The notes: generated by a model not told the origin, from the sequence alone. A DNA stretch of 18,026 nucleotides from JAGLTN01 sp023135255 (GCA_030639495.1 DAOWCP010000047.1:1-18026), one strand, 5' to 3'; shown: positions 1 to 8,280, counted from the stretch's first letter. Made by a program: numbers and translations.

Positions 1-444
1 TATAAATATGGTGAAGACCGGGCATCGCGAAGAATCGCCAGATTTATCGCTGAACACCGCAGCAGTCAGAAGATCACAACTACCGATCAGCTTTGCAGTA
101 TTGTTTGCAAGGCTCTCGGTCAAAAGCAGCATGGATGGCATCGCAGTAAAAGTCATCCGGCGACGAAGACATTTCAGGCTTTGCGTATTGCTGTCAACGA
201 TGAGCTGAAAAATCTCGAAAAATTGCTTAAAAGTGCTCCGAAGCTGTTGAAGCAGGGCGGTTTAGTTGCTATAATCAGCTTTCACAGTCTTGAGGATCGG
301 ATAGTGAAGAACGATTTTAAGGCTAATAAGCAGGAGCAGATTTATGAGGTGTTGACGAAGAAGCCTTTGGTGCCCGACAGAGAAGAGATAGCGAATAACC
401 CGAGAGCACGAAGCTCGAAGTTACGAATATCGAAGAAACTGTAA
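1..444 (+). CDS. rsmH: 16S rRNA m4C1402 methyltransferase RsmH, 3' part
   Basis: This is the C-terminal ~147 residues of RsmH (MraW), which N4-methylates C1402 of 16S rRNA using S-adenosylmethionine. The reading frame is open from base 1, so the N-terminal SAM-binding part lies outside the window. The family's C-terminal signatures are visible: a YGEDRASRRIARFI stretch near the left edge, then HPATKTFQALRIAVNDEL, then the GGLVAIISFHSLEDRIVK block, and an NPRARSSKLR end. The stop is TAA at 442-444. The next gene starts 23 bp downstream on the same strand. rsmH is normally the early gene of the dcw cluster ahead of ftsL and ftsI, which is the order here apart from an inserted LysM gene. Family identity is very secure. 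Confidence 0.96.
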   Translation, partial: YKYGEDRASRRIARFIAEHRSSQKITTTDQLCSIVCKALGQKQHGWHRSKSHPATKTFQALRIAVNDELKNLEKLLKSAPKLLKQGGLVAIISFHSLEDRIVKNDFKANKQEQIYEVLTKKPLVPDREEIANNPRARSSKLRISKKL

Positions 445-467
445 AAAAGAAATGGAGTTCAGTTATT

Positions 468-1466
468 ATGACATCCGATGCCAAAATTGGTTTATTGTTG
501 GGCTTGGTGTTTATTTTCATTATTGCATTCATCATTAATGGTCTGCCGAATTTCAAAAGCGAAGCAGATAATAATGAATTGACGACAACGATGGTGAGTC
601 TTCAGAACAAGCAGCTTGGTATAGGCTCGGGGGTTGCTGACAGCGAGGTTCTTGAGAGGCCGAGGCTTTTGGAAAAAGTTGTTTTGCTTCAACCACCTGT
701 CGCAGGGACGCAGGCAGTTGAGCAACCATTGGTGATTTCTCAGAGGACAGGAGTGGCGCCGGCGACGAGTGAAAATCAAACGGTTCGCTATTCGACGGCA
801 CTGCCGGGCAGTAATAACGCTAACAGCAATAGTGACCTTTTAATTGGAATGCCTGAGCCTACGAAGACGATAGAGATCGTCGCACCTGGACAGCAGGGTG
901 GTGTTACGAGGGGAGCTTCATCGGTTGAGGAAAATTCGTTGAGGCAGGTTTCATCTGATATTGTTACGAAAGTCAGAAGACCTGCGGTAGTTGCGGCTAA
1001 GGCTAAAGAGTATATTGTGCAGGACGGTGACAGCCTTGGTTCTATTTCCAAGAAATTTTATGGCAAAGAGCTTGGCAACAGGAAAGTTAGTATTGATAAG
1101 ATATTTGCCGCCAATAAGAAAACTCTTAAGAGTCCGGATGCTATTTATGTCGGTCAGAAGCTGATGATCCCGCCTGTTGAAGGTGCCGTTGCGGTGGTTA
1201 GTAAGGAAGATAAGCCTTTGGGCAGCAGTATGCTGGAAAGAGTCAAACAGATAGGTCAAAGAGGTTTCAGTGCTAAAAAGGCAGAGCCTAAGAAAGTTGC
1301 CGGTGTAAAATATGTTGTTAAAGAAGGTGATAATCTCTGGAAGATAGCTCATAAGGAGCTTGGTGACGGCAGTCGTTTTGTAGAGATCGCCAAGATGAAC
1401 AAGAATGTTTTGAAGAATCAGGACAACCTTACAGTAGGTATGACATTAGTGTTGCCGAAAGAGTAG
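468..1466 (+). CDS. membrane-anchored protein with two LysM domains
   Basis: This 332-residue protein has a short cytoplasmic N-terminus, one hydrophobic segment (about residues 7-25, rich in L, F and I), a long low-complexity linker (about 40-178), and two LysM peptidoglycan-binding domains. LysM1 spans about 180-236 (YIVQDGDSLGSISKKFYG to VGQKLMIPP). LysM2 spans about 281-332 (YVVKEGDNLWKIAHKELG to VGMTLVLPKE) and ends the protein. No catalytic hydrolase domain is seen, so it looks like a wall-binding tether. The start is an ATG with GGAG at 454-457, about 10 nt upstream. It sits between rsmH and the FtsL-like gene, which suggests a role at the division or wall-synthesis site; that is an inference. 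The domain call is sure, the role is not. Confidence 0.9.
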   Translation: MTSDAKIGLLLGLVFIFIIAFIINGLPNFKSEADNNELTTTMVSLQNKQLGIGSGVADSEVLERPRLLEKVVLLQPPVAGTQAVEQPLVISQRTGVAPATSENQTVRYSTALPGSNNANSNSDLLIGMPEPTKTIEIVAPGQQGGVTRGASSVEENSLRQVSSDIVTKVRRPAVVAAKAKEYIVQDGDSLGSISKKFYGKELGNRKVSIDKIFAANKKTLKSPDAIYVGQKLMIPPVEGAVAVVSKEDKPLGSSMLERVKQIGQRGFSAKKAEPKKVAGVKYVVKEGDNLWKIAHKELGDGSRFVEIAKMNKNVLKNQDNLTVGMTLVLPKE

Positions 1467-1566
1467 TATACCCTTGAAGGCTAATAAATGTCCGCGAATA
1501 AATCCATAACTTTTTATCTTTGAGTTATTTACCCGCGGATAAACTGGTGAACTCAATTGAGATCAG
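1467..1566 (+). repeat. 100-bp intergenic hairpin repeat, copy 1
   Basis: This is the first of two head-to-tail copies, whose starts are exactly 100 bp apart. It begins one base after the LysM stop codon. It has three potential hairpins: CCTT-G-AAGG near the left end; a central imperfect stem with TCCGCG...CGCGGA outside and ATAACT...AGTTAT inside; and a right-hand palindrome CTCAATTGAG. The direct repeat AGTATA flanks the unit (1465-1470 and 1565-1570). Related copies are at 1567, 5785, 13314 and 15476. Confidence 0.9.
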
Positions 1567-1664
1567 TATACCCTTAAGGGTAATAAATTTCCGCGAATAA
1601 ATCCGTAACTTTTTATCTTTGAGTTATTTACCCGCGGATAAACGTGAACCTCAAATGTGAGTAG
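1567..1664 (+). repeat. 100-bp intergenic hairpin repeat, copy 2
   Basis: The core (1567-1643) is almost identical to copy 1. It starts with the perfect palindrome CCCTTAAGGG, has the central TCCGCG/CGCGGA stem, and ends in a tail hairpin CTCA-AATG-TGAG. The tail sequence differs from copy 1 but still pairs. The copy ends about 17 bp before the FtsL-like start codon, so it is likely transcribed in the dcw mRNA. Confidence 0.9.
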
Positions 1665-1681
1665 TTTAATAAGCATAAAAT

Positions 1682-1912
1682 ATGCAGCTAAAGCTTCGTT
1701 TTATTTTTGTGGTATTTTACTTTACAGCGGTTTCTGTTTTTACAGTATATATTCGTTGCGCAAATAATAAGATATTCTACAGGCTTTACGCTACTGTTGC
1801 CCAGCAGAACCAGTTGAAGCAGCGGCTGTGGCAAAAACAGCTTGAGCTTGAAAATAAAATCAATCCAGCGGCTATATCCGAATATCTCAGAGAAAGTCCC
1901 GATACAGATTGA
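1682..1912 (+). CDS. FtsL-like small division protein (candidate)
   Basis: This 76-residue protein has one N-terminal transmembrane segment (about residues 7-25, beginning RFIFVVFYFTAVSVF) followed by a Gln/Leu/Lys-rich stretch predicted to form a coiled coil (about 36-62, VAQQNQLKQRLWQKQLELEN). This is the bitopic layout of FtsL/DivIC, which form a complex with FtsQ and activate the FtsWI septal synthase. Position supports this: it lies directly before ftsI and after rsmH, where ftsL sits in dcw clusters. FtsL proteins are too divergent for a firm call by eye, so no symbol is given. No clear Shine-Dalgarno sequence precedes the ATG. The gap to ftsI is 30 bp, so the two may be co-translated. 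Confidence 0.75.
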   Translation: MQLKLRFIFVVFYFTAVSVFTVYIRCANNKIFYRLYATVAQQNQLKQRLWQKQLELENKINPAAISEYLRESPDTD

Positions 1913-1942
1913 GAATCTTTATTGATTCAGTTAGTTTGAAAA

Positions 1943-3664
1943 TTGAGAAATATTAAAACGACTATCGCTTTTTTGTTAGCACTAATAGTAGTGTTCGTAC
2001 TGCTTTTAGTTCGTTGTTTTTATCTGCAGGATACCAGGCATGAGCATTATTCTGAGATTTCACTAAGACAGCATCAGGGCAGAATTCCCCTTCAGCCTCA
2101 AAGGGGTATCATTCTTGACAGCCAGGGCAGGGTTTTGGCAGCGAGCAATAAAATTCAGACGATATTTGCTGAGCCTCGCGTTATTGAAGACCCGAAAGAA
2201 GTTGCCAGTCAGTTAGCGGATATTCTTAATGAGGGCGTAGCAGAAGAGGATTTTGTTGGTGCACATGAGATTTGCCGAATGATCACGGAGTCTAAGAATC
2301 CGGGGTATATTAAAATTGCAGAAGATGTAGATATTGTAAAGTGCGGAAAAGCCAAAAAGATATATGGAGTTGGTGTTGAGTCCCAATGGATCAGGCATTA
2401 TCCGATGGGTTCTCTGGCGAGTCATGTTGTTGGTTTTACGAGCAGGGATAACCGTGGTCTCGAAGGTATCGAGCTTGAGTTCGATAAGGAATTGGCGGGC
2501 GAGTGCGGACAGCGGATATTTCTTGCCGATGCCAGGCGCAGACCTATTATTCTCAAAGATAAAAGTTTTGAGCTTAAAGACGGGGTTGGGATAATTTTGA
2601 CTTTGGATGCGACTATTCAGCAATTTGCTCGTGAGGAGTTAATGGCTCGTTATAAGGAATATGAGGCGGAGGCGGGTACAGCGATCGTTGCGGATCCGAA
2701 AAGCGGCGCGATTCTTGCGATGGTGTCACTACCTGATTTTGAGCCTGCTAATCCGGGAGGTTCGGAGCCTGAGACCTGGCGAAACCGTGCGATAACCGAT
2801 CAGTTCGAGCCTGGCAGTATTATGAAGCCTATAGCGTCGGCGATTGGTATGGATACTGGAGTGGTGAATAAGAATACTGTTATATATTGTGAGGACGGCA
2901 ATTATCACGGCAGGGGTTTTGGACGCATTCGGGAGTACAGATACCACCGTTATGGGAATATGACGGTTAAGCAGATACTGGTCAAATCAAGCAATATCGG
3001 GATGGCCAAGATCGGACAGAAGCTTGGTAAGAAGCGTCTGCATGACGGGCTTGCGTTTTTCGGATTTGGTAAGAATACCGGCATTGATCTTCCCGGGGAG
3101 GTTTCCGGGGTTTTATGGCCTGTGAAGAACTGGACGGGTTATAGTGTTACGAGGGTTGCATTTGGTCAGGAGATAACGGCGACAGCTTTGCAGATGGTTC
3201 GTGCATTTTGTGTGCTTGCCAACGGTGGTAAATCAATCAGGCCTTACCTTATCAAAGCGATTGTTGACCGTGACGGCAAGATAGTAAAATTAAAAAAACC
3301 CGTGCCGCCTGTCGGGTATGTTGTTAAGCCTGAAGTTGCGAAGTGGATAGTTGAAGATGCTTTGGTTGCAGTGGTTAATGAAGGGACAGGCAAAAGGGCG
3401 AAGCTTGATAAGTGGCAGGTGTTTGGAAAAACCGGTACTGCCAATATCGCACTTGAGGGCAGGAGGGGATTTTCGAAGGATAATTACGTGGCGTCGTTTG
3501 TTGCTGGTGCGCCTGCGGAGGATCCGCGTATTGTGGTTTTAGTTTCGATCCGTAAGCCTAAAAAAAGTCTTGGTAAAGGCTATACAGGTGGGGCGGTAGC
3601 GTCCCCGGCGGTTCGGAATATTCTGGAAAAGACGCTTACATATCTTGAAAAGCAGGGGCGGTAG
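1943..3664 (+). CDS. ftsI: peptidoglycan D,D-transpeptidase FtsI (PBP3-type)
   Basis: This class B penicillin-binding protein of 573 residues cross-links septal peptidoglycan in the periplasm. It has an N-terminal membrane anchor (about 8-27), a PBP dimerisation domain beginning around RIPLQPQRGIILDSQGRVLA, and a transpeptidase domain. All three active-site motifs are intact: SIMK (catalytic S292, K295), SSN (349-351) and KTGTA (496-500). There are no C-terminal PASTA domains. The start is TTG at 1943. An in-frame TGA at 1937-1939 leaves only one codon upstream, and no Shine-Dalgarno sequence is visible, so translation may be coupled to the FtsL-like gene ending at 1912. Gene context (rsmH, FtsL-like) separates it from the PBP2 encoded on the opposite strand. 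The stop lies 3 bp from the stop of mrdA. Confidence 0.95.
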   Translation: MRNIKTTIAFLLALIVVFVLLLVRCFYLQDTRHEHYSEISLRQHQGRIPLQPQRGIILDSQGRVLAASNKIQTIFAEPRVIEDPKEVASQLADILNEGVAEEDFVGAHEICRMITESKNPGYIKIAEDVDIVKCGKAKKIYGVGVESQWIRHYPMGSLASHVVGFTSRDNRGLEGIELEFDKELAGECGQRIFLADARRRPIILKDKSFELKDGVGIILTLDATIQQFAREELMARYKEYEAEAGTAIVADPKSGAILAMVSLPDFEPANPGGSEPETWRNRAITDQFEPGSIMKPIASAIGMDTGVVNKNTVIYCEDGNYHGRGFGRIREYRYHRYGNMTVKQILVKSSNIGMAKIGQKLGKKRLHDGLAFFGFGKNTGIDLPGEVSGVLWPVKNWTGYSVTRVAFGQEITATALQMVRAFCVLANGGKSIRPYLIKAIVDRDGKIVKLKKPVPPVGYVVKPEVAKWIVEDALVAVVNEGTGKRAKLDKWQVFGKTGTANIALEGRRGFSKDNYVASFVAGAPAEDPRIVVLVSIRKPKKSLGKGYTGGAVASPAVRNILEKTLTYLEKQGR

Positions 3665-3667
3665 GTT

Positions 3668-5785
3668 TTATTGGGGCTTGCTTTGATTGTTTGTTTTGCC
3701 TATGTATCCGGCATCGATGCATAGTGTTATGATCTCGCTTGCGATGGGCCCGGCGTCGGTTGAACCATGCTCGCCTCCTTCGACGATGACGGCAAAAGCG
3801 ATGGAGCGTTTCTGACTGTCATTTGCAAACCCTGCGAACCAGGCATTTATGGGGCTTTCTGTTGAGCCTGTTTTGCCGTAGACTTTTACATCTCTTTCGG
3901 GGAAGTTTGCCGGTGCGAATATTTTTACCGCGGTTCCATCGGTTTCGTTTACAACCGCGTTCATACCATCGGATACAATGTCGAATGAGAGTGAGTTTGT
4001 ATCCATGAATACAGGATTGTACGTTTCATTTTTTATTATTACAGGTTTTCTATAGATGCCCTTGTTTGCGATGATCGACATTGAGGCTGCTACCTGCAGA
4101 GGTGTAACACGCAGGCTGTATTGACCAATACCGAAAAGTCTTTTTCCTTTTGTTTCCAGGAAACCGATCTGGTCAAAACTTGTAACAATGTTTTTAGGTC
4201 TTTTGCTTGCGATGATGCCGTCAGCTTCGATGAGCTGTCTTGTGAAAGGAGTTTTTTCAATTGCTGATGGGGGCGACAGCAGGTGGTGGCCGTAGCCCAG
4301 GTCATATAACCATTTTTGCAGGGTTCTTGTTTCAATTTTGTCGGCCAGTCTTGAGAAGAAAATATTACAGCTTCCTTTGAGTGCGTTTCTTGGGTTGTTT
4401 TGCCATTGGTCGTCGTGACCTACCCAGTTATATTTTTTTTGTATCCAGCATCTTGGCCAACCGACAGGTGGCTCGTGAGCGGGACAGTGGATAATTGTAT
4501 CGACTGTTATACAGGAAGTTTCAAACCCTGCGATCGCGATGAGCGGTTTTACGACCGAACCTGGTGGGTAGAGCGCGTTTATCGTACGGTTTGTTAGGGG
4601 GCGGTTTTTGTCGTTGAGTAACTGGCTGTAATTGGTTCTTATCGTGTTTAAGTCGTAAGTGGGAGTTGAGACCATAGCGAGTATTTCGCCTGTGTTTGTG
4701 TCAATAATTACAACCGATGTCGGGCTTTTGGCGTTTGGGTTATAGTTTATATCTGTGATGTATTGTTCGATTCTTTGCTGTAGTTCTATGTCTATGGTGA
4801 GGGTGACATCGGCGCCGAGCTGGCTTTGGGTGCGTCTGATGAGCTGTTTGTCGATGTCGTATAGTTCTTTGCCGCGTCGGCCTCGGAGGATCGGTTCGCA
4901 GACATATTCTATGCCTGGTCTTCTGCCGGAAAGGTCACCCGGTTTGTATGCTAAGAGTTTGTCGTCATCGAACAGGTCGGAATCGTTTTCCGGGCCAATC
5001 CAGCCGATTAGTTGGCAGGCTGTGGAGTTATAGTGGTAAATTCTCTGACTTGAGGGGACAATGTCGAGGCCTTGTTTGATGTTCATGAATTCGAGTTGAG
5101 CGGTGAAGATGTCGCTGTTGGTATTTAGCTCCAGCAACTTGTATGGTTTTTTCATTTCAGCGATGTCATTGACTTTGTTTGCGAGAATGAGTCTTTCAGT
5201 GAGATTGGGGTGAGTTTTTTCAAAGTCCCGGATTGCTATCGAAAATGGAACATCGATAATTGAGCCATATTTTTCTATGAGTTTTTTGTTGGGATTATTT
5301 CGTGCCCAGGCAAGAAAGTAACGCATGTTCCAGACTTTGTTATTTATTTTATCTATCTGTCGGCGGATATCCTGGCGACTTATCCTGAAGTGTGTGCATT
5401 TGGTTATTATATCCTGAGTTATCTGGGCTTTGCGTTGAAATTCTTGTTGCGTGTGGGCGATATCATCTTCGGTGGTTTGTTGTTTTTGTTTCAGTTGTGC
5501 GAGTTTTGCATCAATCAGCCTTTGATCCAGTGCTGAGCATAAATCGTAGCTGATATTCAGTTGGAATTTTGGGTTGCTTTCTGCGAGGACTAATCCGTTG
5601 CGGTCGAGAATTCGGCCTCGGATAGTTTTGAACTGTTTTGTTTTTGTTCTATGGAGTTTGAGTTTTGATATTTCATTCTGGAAAGTCGAAGCACTGATGA
5701 GCTGCATCTGGATGAGTCTTGCTATGGCGATTGCTGCCATAAGCAGAATCAGAGATATTAAAATTTTAACGCGTTTGCTGTACAT
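3668..5785 (-). CDS. mrdA: penicillin-binding protein 2, elongasome transpeptidase
   Basis: This 705-residue class B PBP is the last gene of the mreBCD operon and should cross-link lateral-wall peptidoglycan with RodA. An N-terminal transmembrane anchor (about 8-24) is followed by the dimerisation domain (RTKTKQFKTIRGRILDRNG) and an extended, charged linker region. The transpeptidase motifs are intact: SVVK (S410, K413), SCN (472-474) and KTGS (638-641). It is longer than typical PBP2 (about 600-650 residues), mostly because of the extra helical material at about 90-240. The ATG at 5783-5785 is the first start codon after the mreD stop and is in the same frame. The ribosome-binding site (GAAGGG, only 3 nt from ATG) lies inside a truncated intergenic repeat. 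The gene converges with ftsI, with a 3-bp gap and no terminator. Confidence 0.95.
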   Translation of the reverse strand: MYSKRVKILISLILLMAAIAIARLIQMQLISASTFQNEISKLKLHRTKTKQFKTIRGRILDRNGLVLAESNPKFQLNISYDLCSALDQRLIDAKLAQLKQKQQTTEDDIAHTQQEFQRKAQITQDIITKCTHFRISRQDIRRQIDKINNKVWNMRYFLAWARNNPNKKLIEKYGSIIDVPFSIAIRDFEKTHPNLTERLILANKVNDIAEMKKPYKLLELNTNSDIFTAQLEFMNIKQGLDIVPSSQRIYHYNSTACQLIGWIGPENDSDLFDDDKLLAYKPGDLSGRRPGIEYVCEPILRGRRGKELYDIDKQLIRRTQSQLGADVTLTIDIELQQRIEQYITDINYNPNAKSPTSVVIIDTNTGEILAMVSTPTYDLNTIRTNYSQLLNDKNRPLTNRTINALYPPGSVVKPLIAIAGFETSCITVDTIIHCPAHEPPVGWPRCWIQKKYNWVGHDDQWQNNPRNALKGSCNIFFSRLADKIETRTLQKWLYDLGYGHHLLSPPSAIEKTPFTRQLIEADGIIASKRPKNIVTSFDQIGFLETKGKRLFGIGQYSLRVTPLQVAASMSIIANKGIYRKPVIIKNETYNPVFMDTNSLSFDIVSDGMNAVVNETDGTAVKIFAPANFPERDVKVYGKTGSTESPINAWFAGFANDSQKRSIAFAVIVEGGEHGSTDAGPIASEIITLCIDAGYIGKTNNQSKPQ

Positions 5786-5838
5786 ATACCCTTCAGGATA
5801 ATAAATTTCCGCGAATAAATCTATAACTTGTTATCTTT
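5785..5838 (+). repeat. intergenic hairpin repeat, copy 3 (truncated)
   Basis: This is the left half only of the 100-bp repeat: the TATACCCTTCAGG end, TTTCCGCGAATAAAT, and a degenerate ATAACTTGTTATCTTT. The right arm and the tail hairpin are missing. It occupies the whole mreD-mrdA spacer, overlaps the mrdA ATG by one base, and supplies the last two codons and stop codon of mreD on the minus strand. Orientation matches the other copies. Confidence 0.85.
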
Positions 5839-6310
5839 TGAAACTATGATGCTTAATTTTCATCCACCATGCGATCGGTAAAAATAAAAAAGGTCCGAGG
5901 ATGCCGGAATAAACAGCAGGGGCAATTACCGAGGTATAAATATTTTCGGTGGTTATCTGTGATTTTATCATGATAAGAAAATGAGCTATGAAAGCAATTG
6001 CGATCGTTACTATAAATATCGTAACAGCCTGATGAGTCATTTTTTGAATTGCGACGGTACGGTTCAAATATGCCAGCAATGAGCCTGTCAGGCCGAAGCT
6101 TAAGGTTAGGGTTCCCATGCCGGGCCCAATGAGGTCGGCGGCTAAGCCTATTGAGAATGATGTAATTATCGCGTCTTTGCTGTCAGAAAAAACAGCAAAA
6201 AATACCATGAGGATAACAAGCAGGTTCGGATTTATCGGCATTGAATTAATCAGAGCTGTCTGCAGTATCGTAATAACAAGAATAAGTGCAGCAAACCTGA
6301 ACCATCGCAT
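5831..6310 (-). CDS. mreD: rod-shape-determining membrane protein MreD
   Basis: This is a hydrophobic ~159-residue protein with about five membrane segments, encoded between mreC and mrdA as usual for MreD, which links MreC to the elongasome in the inner membrane. Family-like features are the SFSIGLAADLIGPGMGTL segment and the Asn/Pro turn after the first helix. The start is taken as ATG at 6308-6310 because GGGAG stands 7 nt before it. A GTG at 6326-6328 would add six residues and overlap the mreC stop by 4 nt, but lacks a ribosome-binding site. The C-terminus (about the last two codons plus TAA) lies in a truncated intergenic repeat. Confidence 0.88.
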   Translation of the reverse strand: MRWFRFAALILVITILQTALINSMPINPNLLVILMVFFAVFSDSKDAIITSFSIGLAADLIGPGMGTLTLSFGLTGSLLAYLNRTVAIQKMTHQAVTIFIVTIAIAFIAHFLIMIKSQITTENIYTSVIAPAVYSGILGPFLFLPIAWWMKIKHHSFKR

Positions 6311-6324
6311 CGTTATACTCCCGG

Positions 6325-7158
6325 TCACGGTTTAGGATTCATTATAATTATCGCAATGTCTCTGATGTTCTCGAAGTTGCAGGCGGGCGTTACTGTGATG
6401 TCCCAAAGGAGCGGGTACTCATCTAATCTTCGGCATTGTTTTATTTCGCCTATTTTTATTGGGATGTCAAGGACGCCAGGTTGTTTTGCAGCATATATTT
6501 TGTTGGCGGTTTCCACTTTGTTTTTTGCGGGAACAAGGTATATCTTCGCTTTATTGGAGCCTGTGCCTTTTAATATTGCTTTGATGTGTTTGCCGGAGTT
6601 CAGTGATATCAGTACGGGTATCGATGACGCGGGGTCGGTGATTAGTTTTACACGGGCGATTTTTTCGGAGATGACTGAGATTTTTCCGATGATGGAATTA
6701 TCTGCCATGGCGAATTGGCCAATTTCAAGACCATTGTCTGAGCCTCTGTTTATGATAAGCTCATTGGTTAAATTATTCATATTAGAGTTTATTATTCCCG
6801 CGGGTACAAGGCTTGCGCCTTCGAGGGCGAATTTGTTATTGATGCCTTTGACCTTTTTGAGGTTTGAGAGGGACTCGACTTTTTGTCTTTCCTGGTAGAG
6901 CTGTTCTATTACATTATCGAGGTGATTTTGCAGTCGGTCGTATTCCTGCCGGCTTACGTTGTTTGTTAATGGTTTTGATTTGGTTGCTGTAAGCGGGGCG
7001 ATACTTCTGCCTGCGGTTAAAGGCCAACGGAAAGTTCTCGCAAAGGCGAGTTGTAGTTTGTCTGTTATGGTTTCCGGGGAAAACAGGAGAATCAGCCCGC
7101 CGAGCAACAGCCAGGTAAAAAGCATCTTCCCTGATACATTAAATCTTCTCGCAGTCAT
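6325..7158 (-). CDS. mreC: rod-shape-determining protein MreC
   Basis: This 277-residue bitopic protein has an N-terminal membrane segment (about 13-28), then a coiled coil (about 72-103, RQEYDRLQNHLDNVIEQLYQ), then the periplasmic double beta-barrel domain of MreC. Typical barrel signatures are ELIINRGSDNGLEIGQ, IIGKISVISEKIARVKLITD and the SIPVLISLNSGKHIKAILKG block. MreC assembles the elongasome and activates PBP2-RodA. mreB ends 63 bp upstream, and that gap contains a small hairpin (7198-7212, AGCTG/CAGCT). The mreC stop codon at 6325-6327 precedes the preferred mreD ATG by 14 bp. The start is ATG; only a weak GGA stands close to it. Confidence 0.93.
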   Translation of the reverse strand: MTARRFNVSGKMLFTWLLLGGLILLFSPETITDKLQLAFARTFRWPLTAGRSIAPLTATKSKPLTNNVSRQEYDRLQNHLDNVIEQLYQERQKVESLSNLKKVKGINNKFALEGASLVPAGIINSNMNNLTNELIINRGSDNGLEIGQFAMADNSIIGKISVISEKIARVKLITDPASSIPVLISLNSGKHIKAILKGTGSNKAKIYLVPAKNKVETANKIYAAKQPGVLDIPIKIGEIKQCRRLDEYPLLWDITVTPACNFENIRDIAIIIMNPKP

Positions 7159-7221
7159 TCTTCCAACTTCGGATATGTTTGTCCGGTATCTTTCATTAGC
7201 TGGTCAACAGCTAATTATTTA

Positions 7222-8280
7222 TTATTCCCATCCGTAATCGCCATGGTCCATTGTGTCTTTCCAGAGTTCGAGATTTTCCAGATAAACACTGGTCCCTCTT
7301 GCTACGGAACTAAGCGGGTCGTCCACTCTTACGGTTTTCAACCCGGTTGCAGTTGTAAGTATGGTGTCAATGCCTCTCAACAGCGAACCACCGCCGCAAA
7401 TGTGGATACCATTTTCGATCAGGTCAGCGGCGAGTTCGGGTTCAGCTTTTTCGAGAGTTGCGGTTACCGCCTGGATGATCTGAGCAATCGGCTCCTTTAG
7501 AGCTTCACGTATTTCTTCGCTTGTGATGATAATTTTTCTCGGCAATCCGGTGACGGTATCTCTGCCTGCTATTTCCATGGTCATTTCTTCTTCAAGGGCG
7601 GCAGCAGAGCCTATCTGAATTTTAACTTTTTCCGATCTTGCTTCACCGATGAGCAGGTTATAGGTTTTTTTAAGGTGATTTATTATCGCTTCATCCATGT
7701 CGTCACCACCTACGCGGATAGATTCGCATGTAGCGATATCAGCTAATGACATGATAGCAACTTCTGTGGTTCCGCCTCCGATATCCACTATCATGGAAGC
7801 GGTCGGGTCCGTGATCGGTAGTCCTGCGCCGATCCCTGCGGCCATTGGTTCATCGACGAGATAAACTTTTCTTGCCCCGGCTCGCTCGGCGGAATCTATT
7901 ACAGCACGTCTTTCAACTGCGGTGATGCCGCTTGGGACAGCGATAACTACTCTCGGTCTGATGAGTGAGCGTCTGTCGTGGACTTTTCTGATAAAATATC
8001 GAAGCATAGCTTCTGTAATTTCGAAATCGCTGATGACACCATCTTTAAGAGGTCTGATAGCACTAATGGAGCCTGGCGTTTTGCCGAGCATTTCTCTTGC
8101 TACGAGTCCTACGGCTTCACCATTATTGAGGACGATGTTTGTTCCTTTGCGGACAGCGACTACTGAAGGCTCGTTTAAGACGATGCCTTTGTCACGTACA
8201 CAGACGAGGGTGGAACATGTTCCGAGGTCAATCCCCATGTCCATGCTGAACCAGCCTAAAATCGATTTCAGTCGCCACAC
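7222..8280 (-). CDS. mreB: actin-like cell-shape protein MreB
   Basis: MreB here has 352 residues. It is the ATP-binding actin homologue that forms membrane-bound filaments and guides lateral wall synthesis. Phosphate 1 motif is DLGTCSTLV (from D18), phosphate 2 is DIGGGTTEVAIMS, and the adenosine motif is GGGSLLRGID near the C-terminus. The N-terminus WRLKSILGWF is the amphipathic membrane-binding helix expected of Gram-negative-type MreB and supports the GTG start at 8278-8280. GGAAGGGA just upstream is a strong ribosome-binding site. The family is highly conserved and the length is normal, so identity is secure. Confidence 0.97.
   Translation of the reverse strand: MWRLKSILGWFSMDMGIDLGTCSTLVCVRDKGIVLNEPSVVAVRKGTNIVLNNGEAVGLVAREMLGKTPGSISAIRPLKDGVISDFEITEAMLRYFIRKVHDRRSLIRPRVVIAVPSGITAVERRAVIDSAERAGARKVYLVDEPMAAGIGAGLPITDPTASMIVDIGGGTTEVAIMSLADIATCESIRVGGDDMDEAIINHLKKTYNLLIGEARSEKVKIQIGSAAALEEEMTMEIAGRDTVTGLPRKIIITSEEIREALKEPIAQIIQAVTATLEKAEPELAADLIENGIHICGGGSLLRGIDTILTTATGLKTVRVDDPLSSVARGTSVYLENLELWKDTMDHGDYGWE

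Noticed and set aside
8..208. 66-codon plus-strand frame at the left edge
   Set aside because: The alternative frame through the same bases encodes conserved RsmH sequence.
1467..1664. Tandem repeat pair as a CRISPR array
   Set aside because: Units are 100 bp with no variable spacers and no cas genes; the copies recur singly elsewhere in the window.
6356..6898. 180-codon open frame on the plus strand
   Set aside because: It lies fully antisense to mreC, which has clear family signatures; the translated product shows no family features.
7198..7212. AGCTG/CAGCT hairpin after mreB as a terminator
   Set aside because: The stem is 5 bp, no T-run follows, and mreC lies directly downstream in the same operon; at most a processing or stability element.
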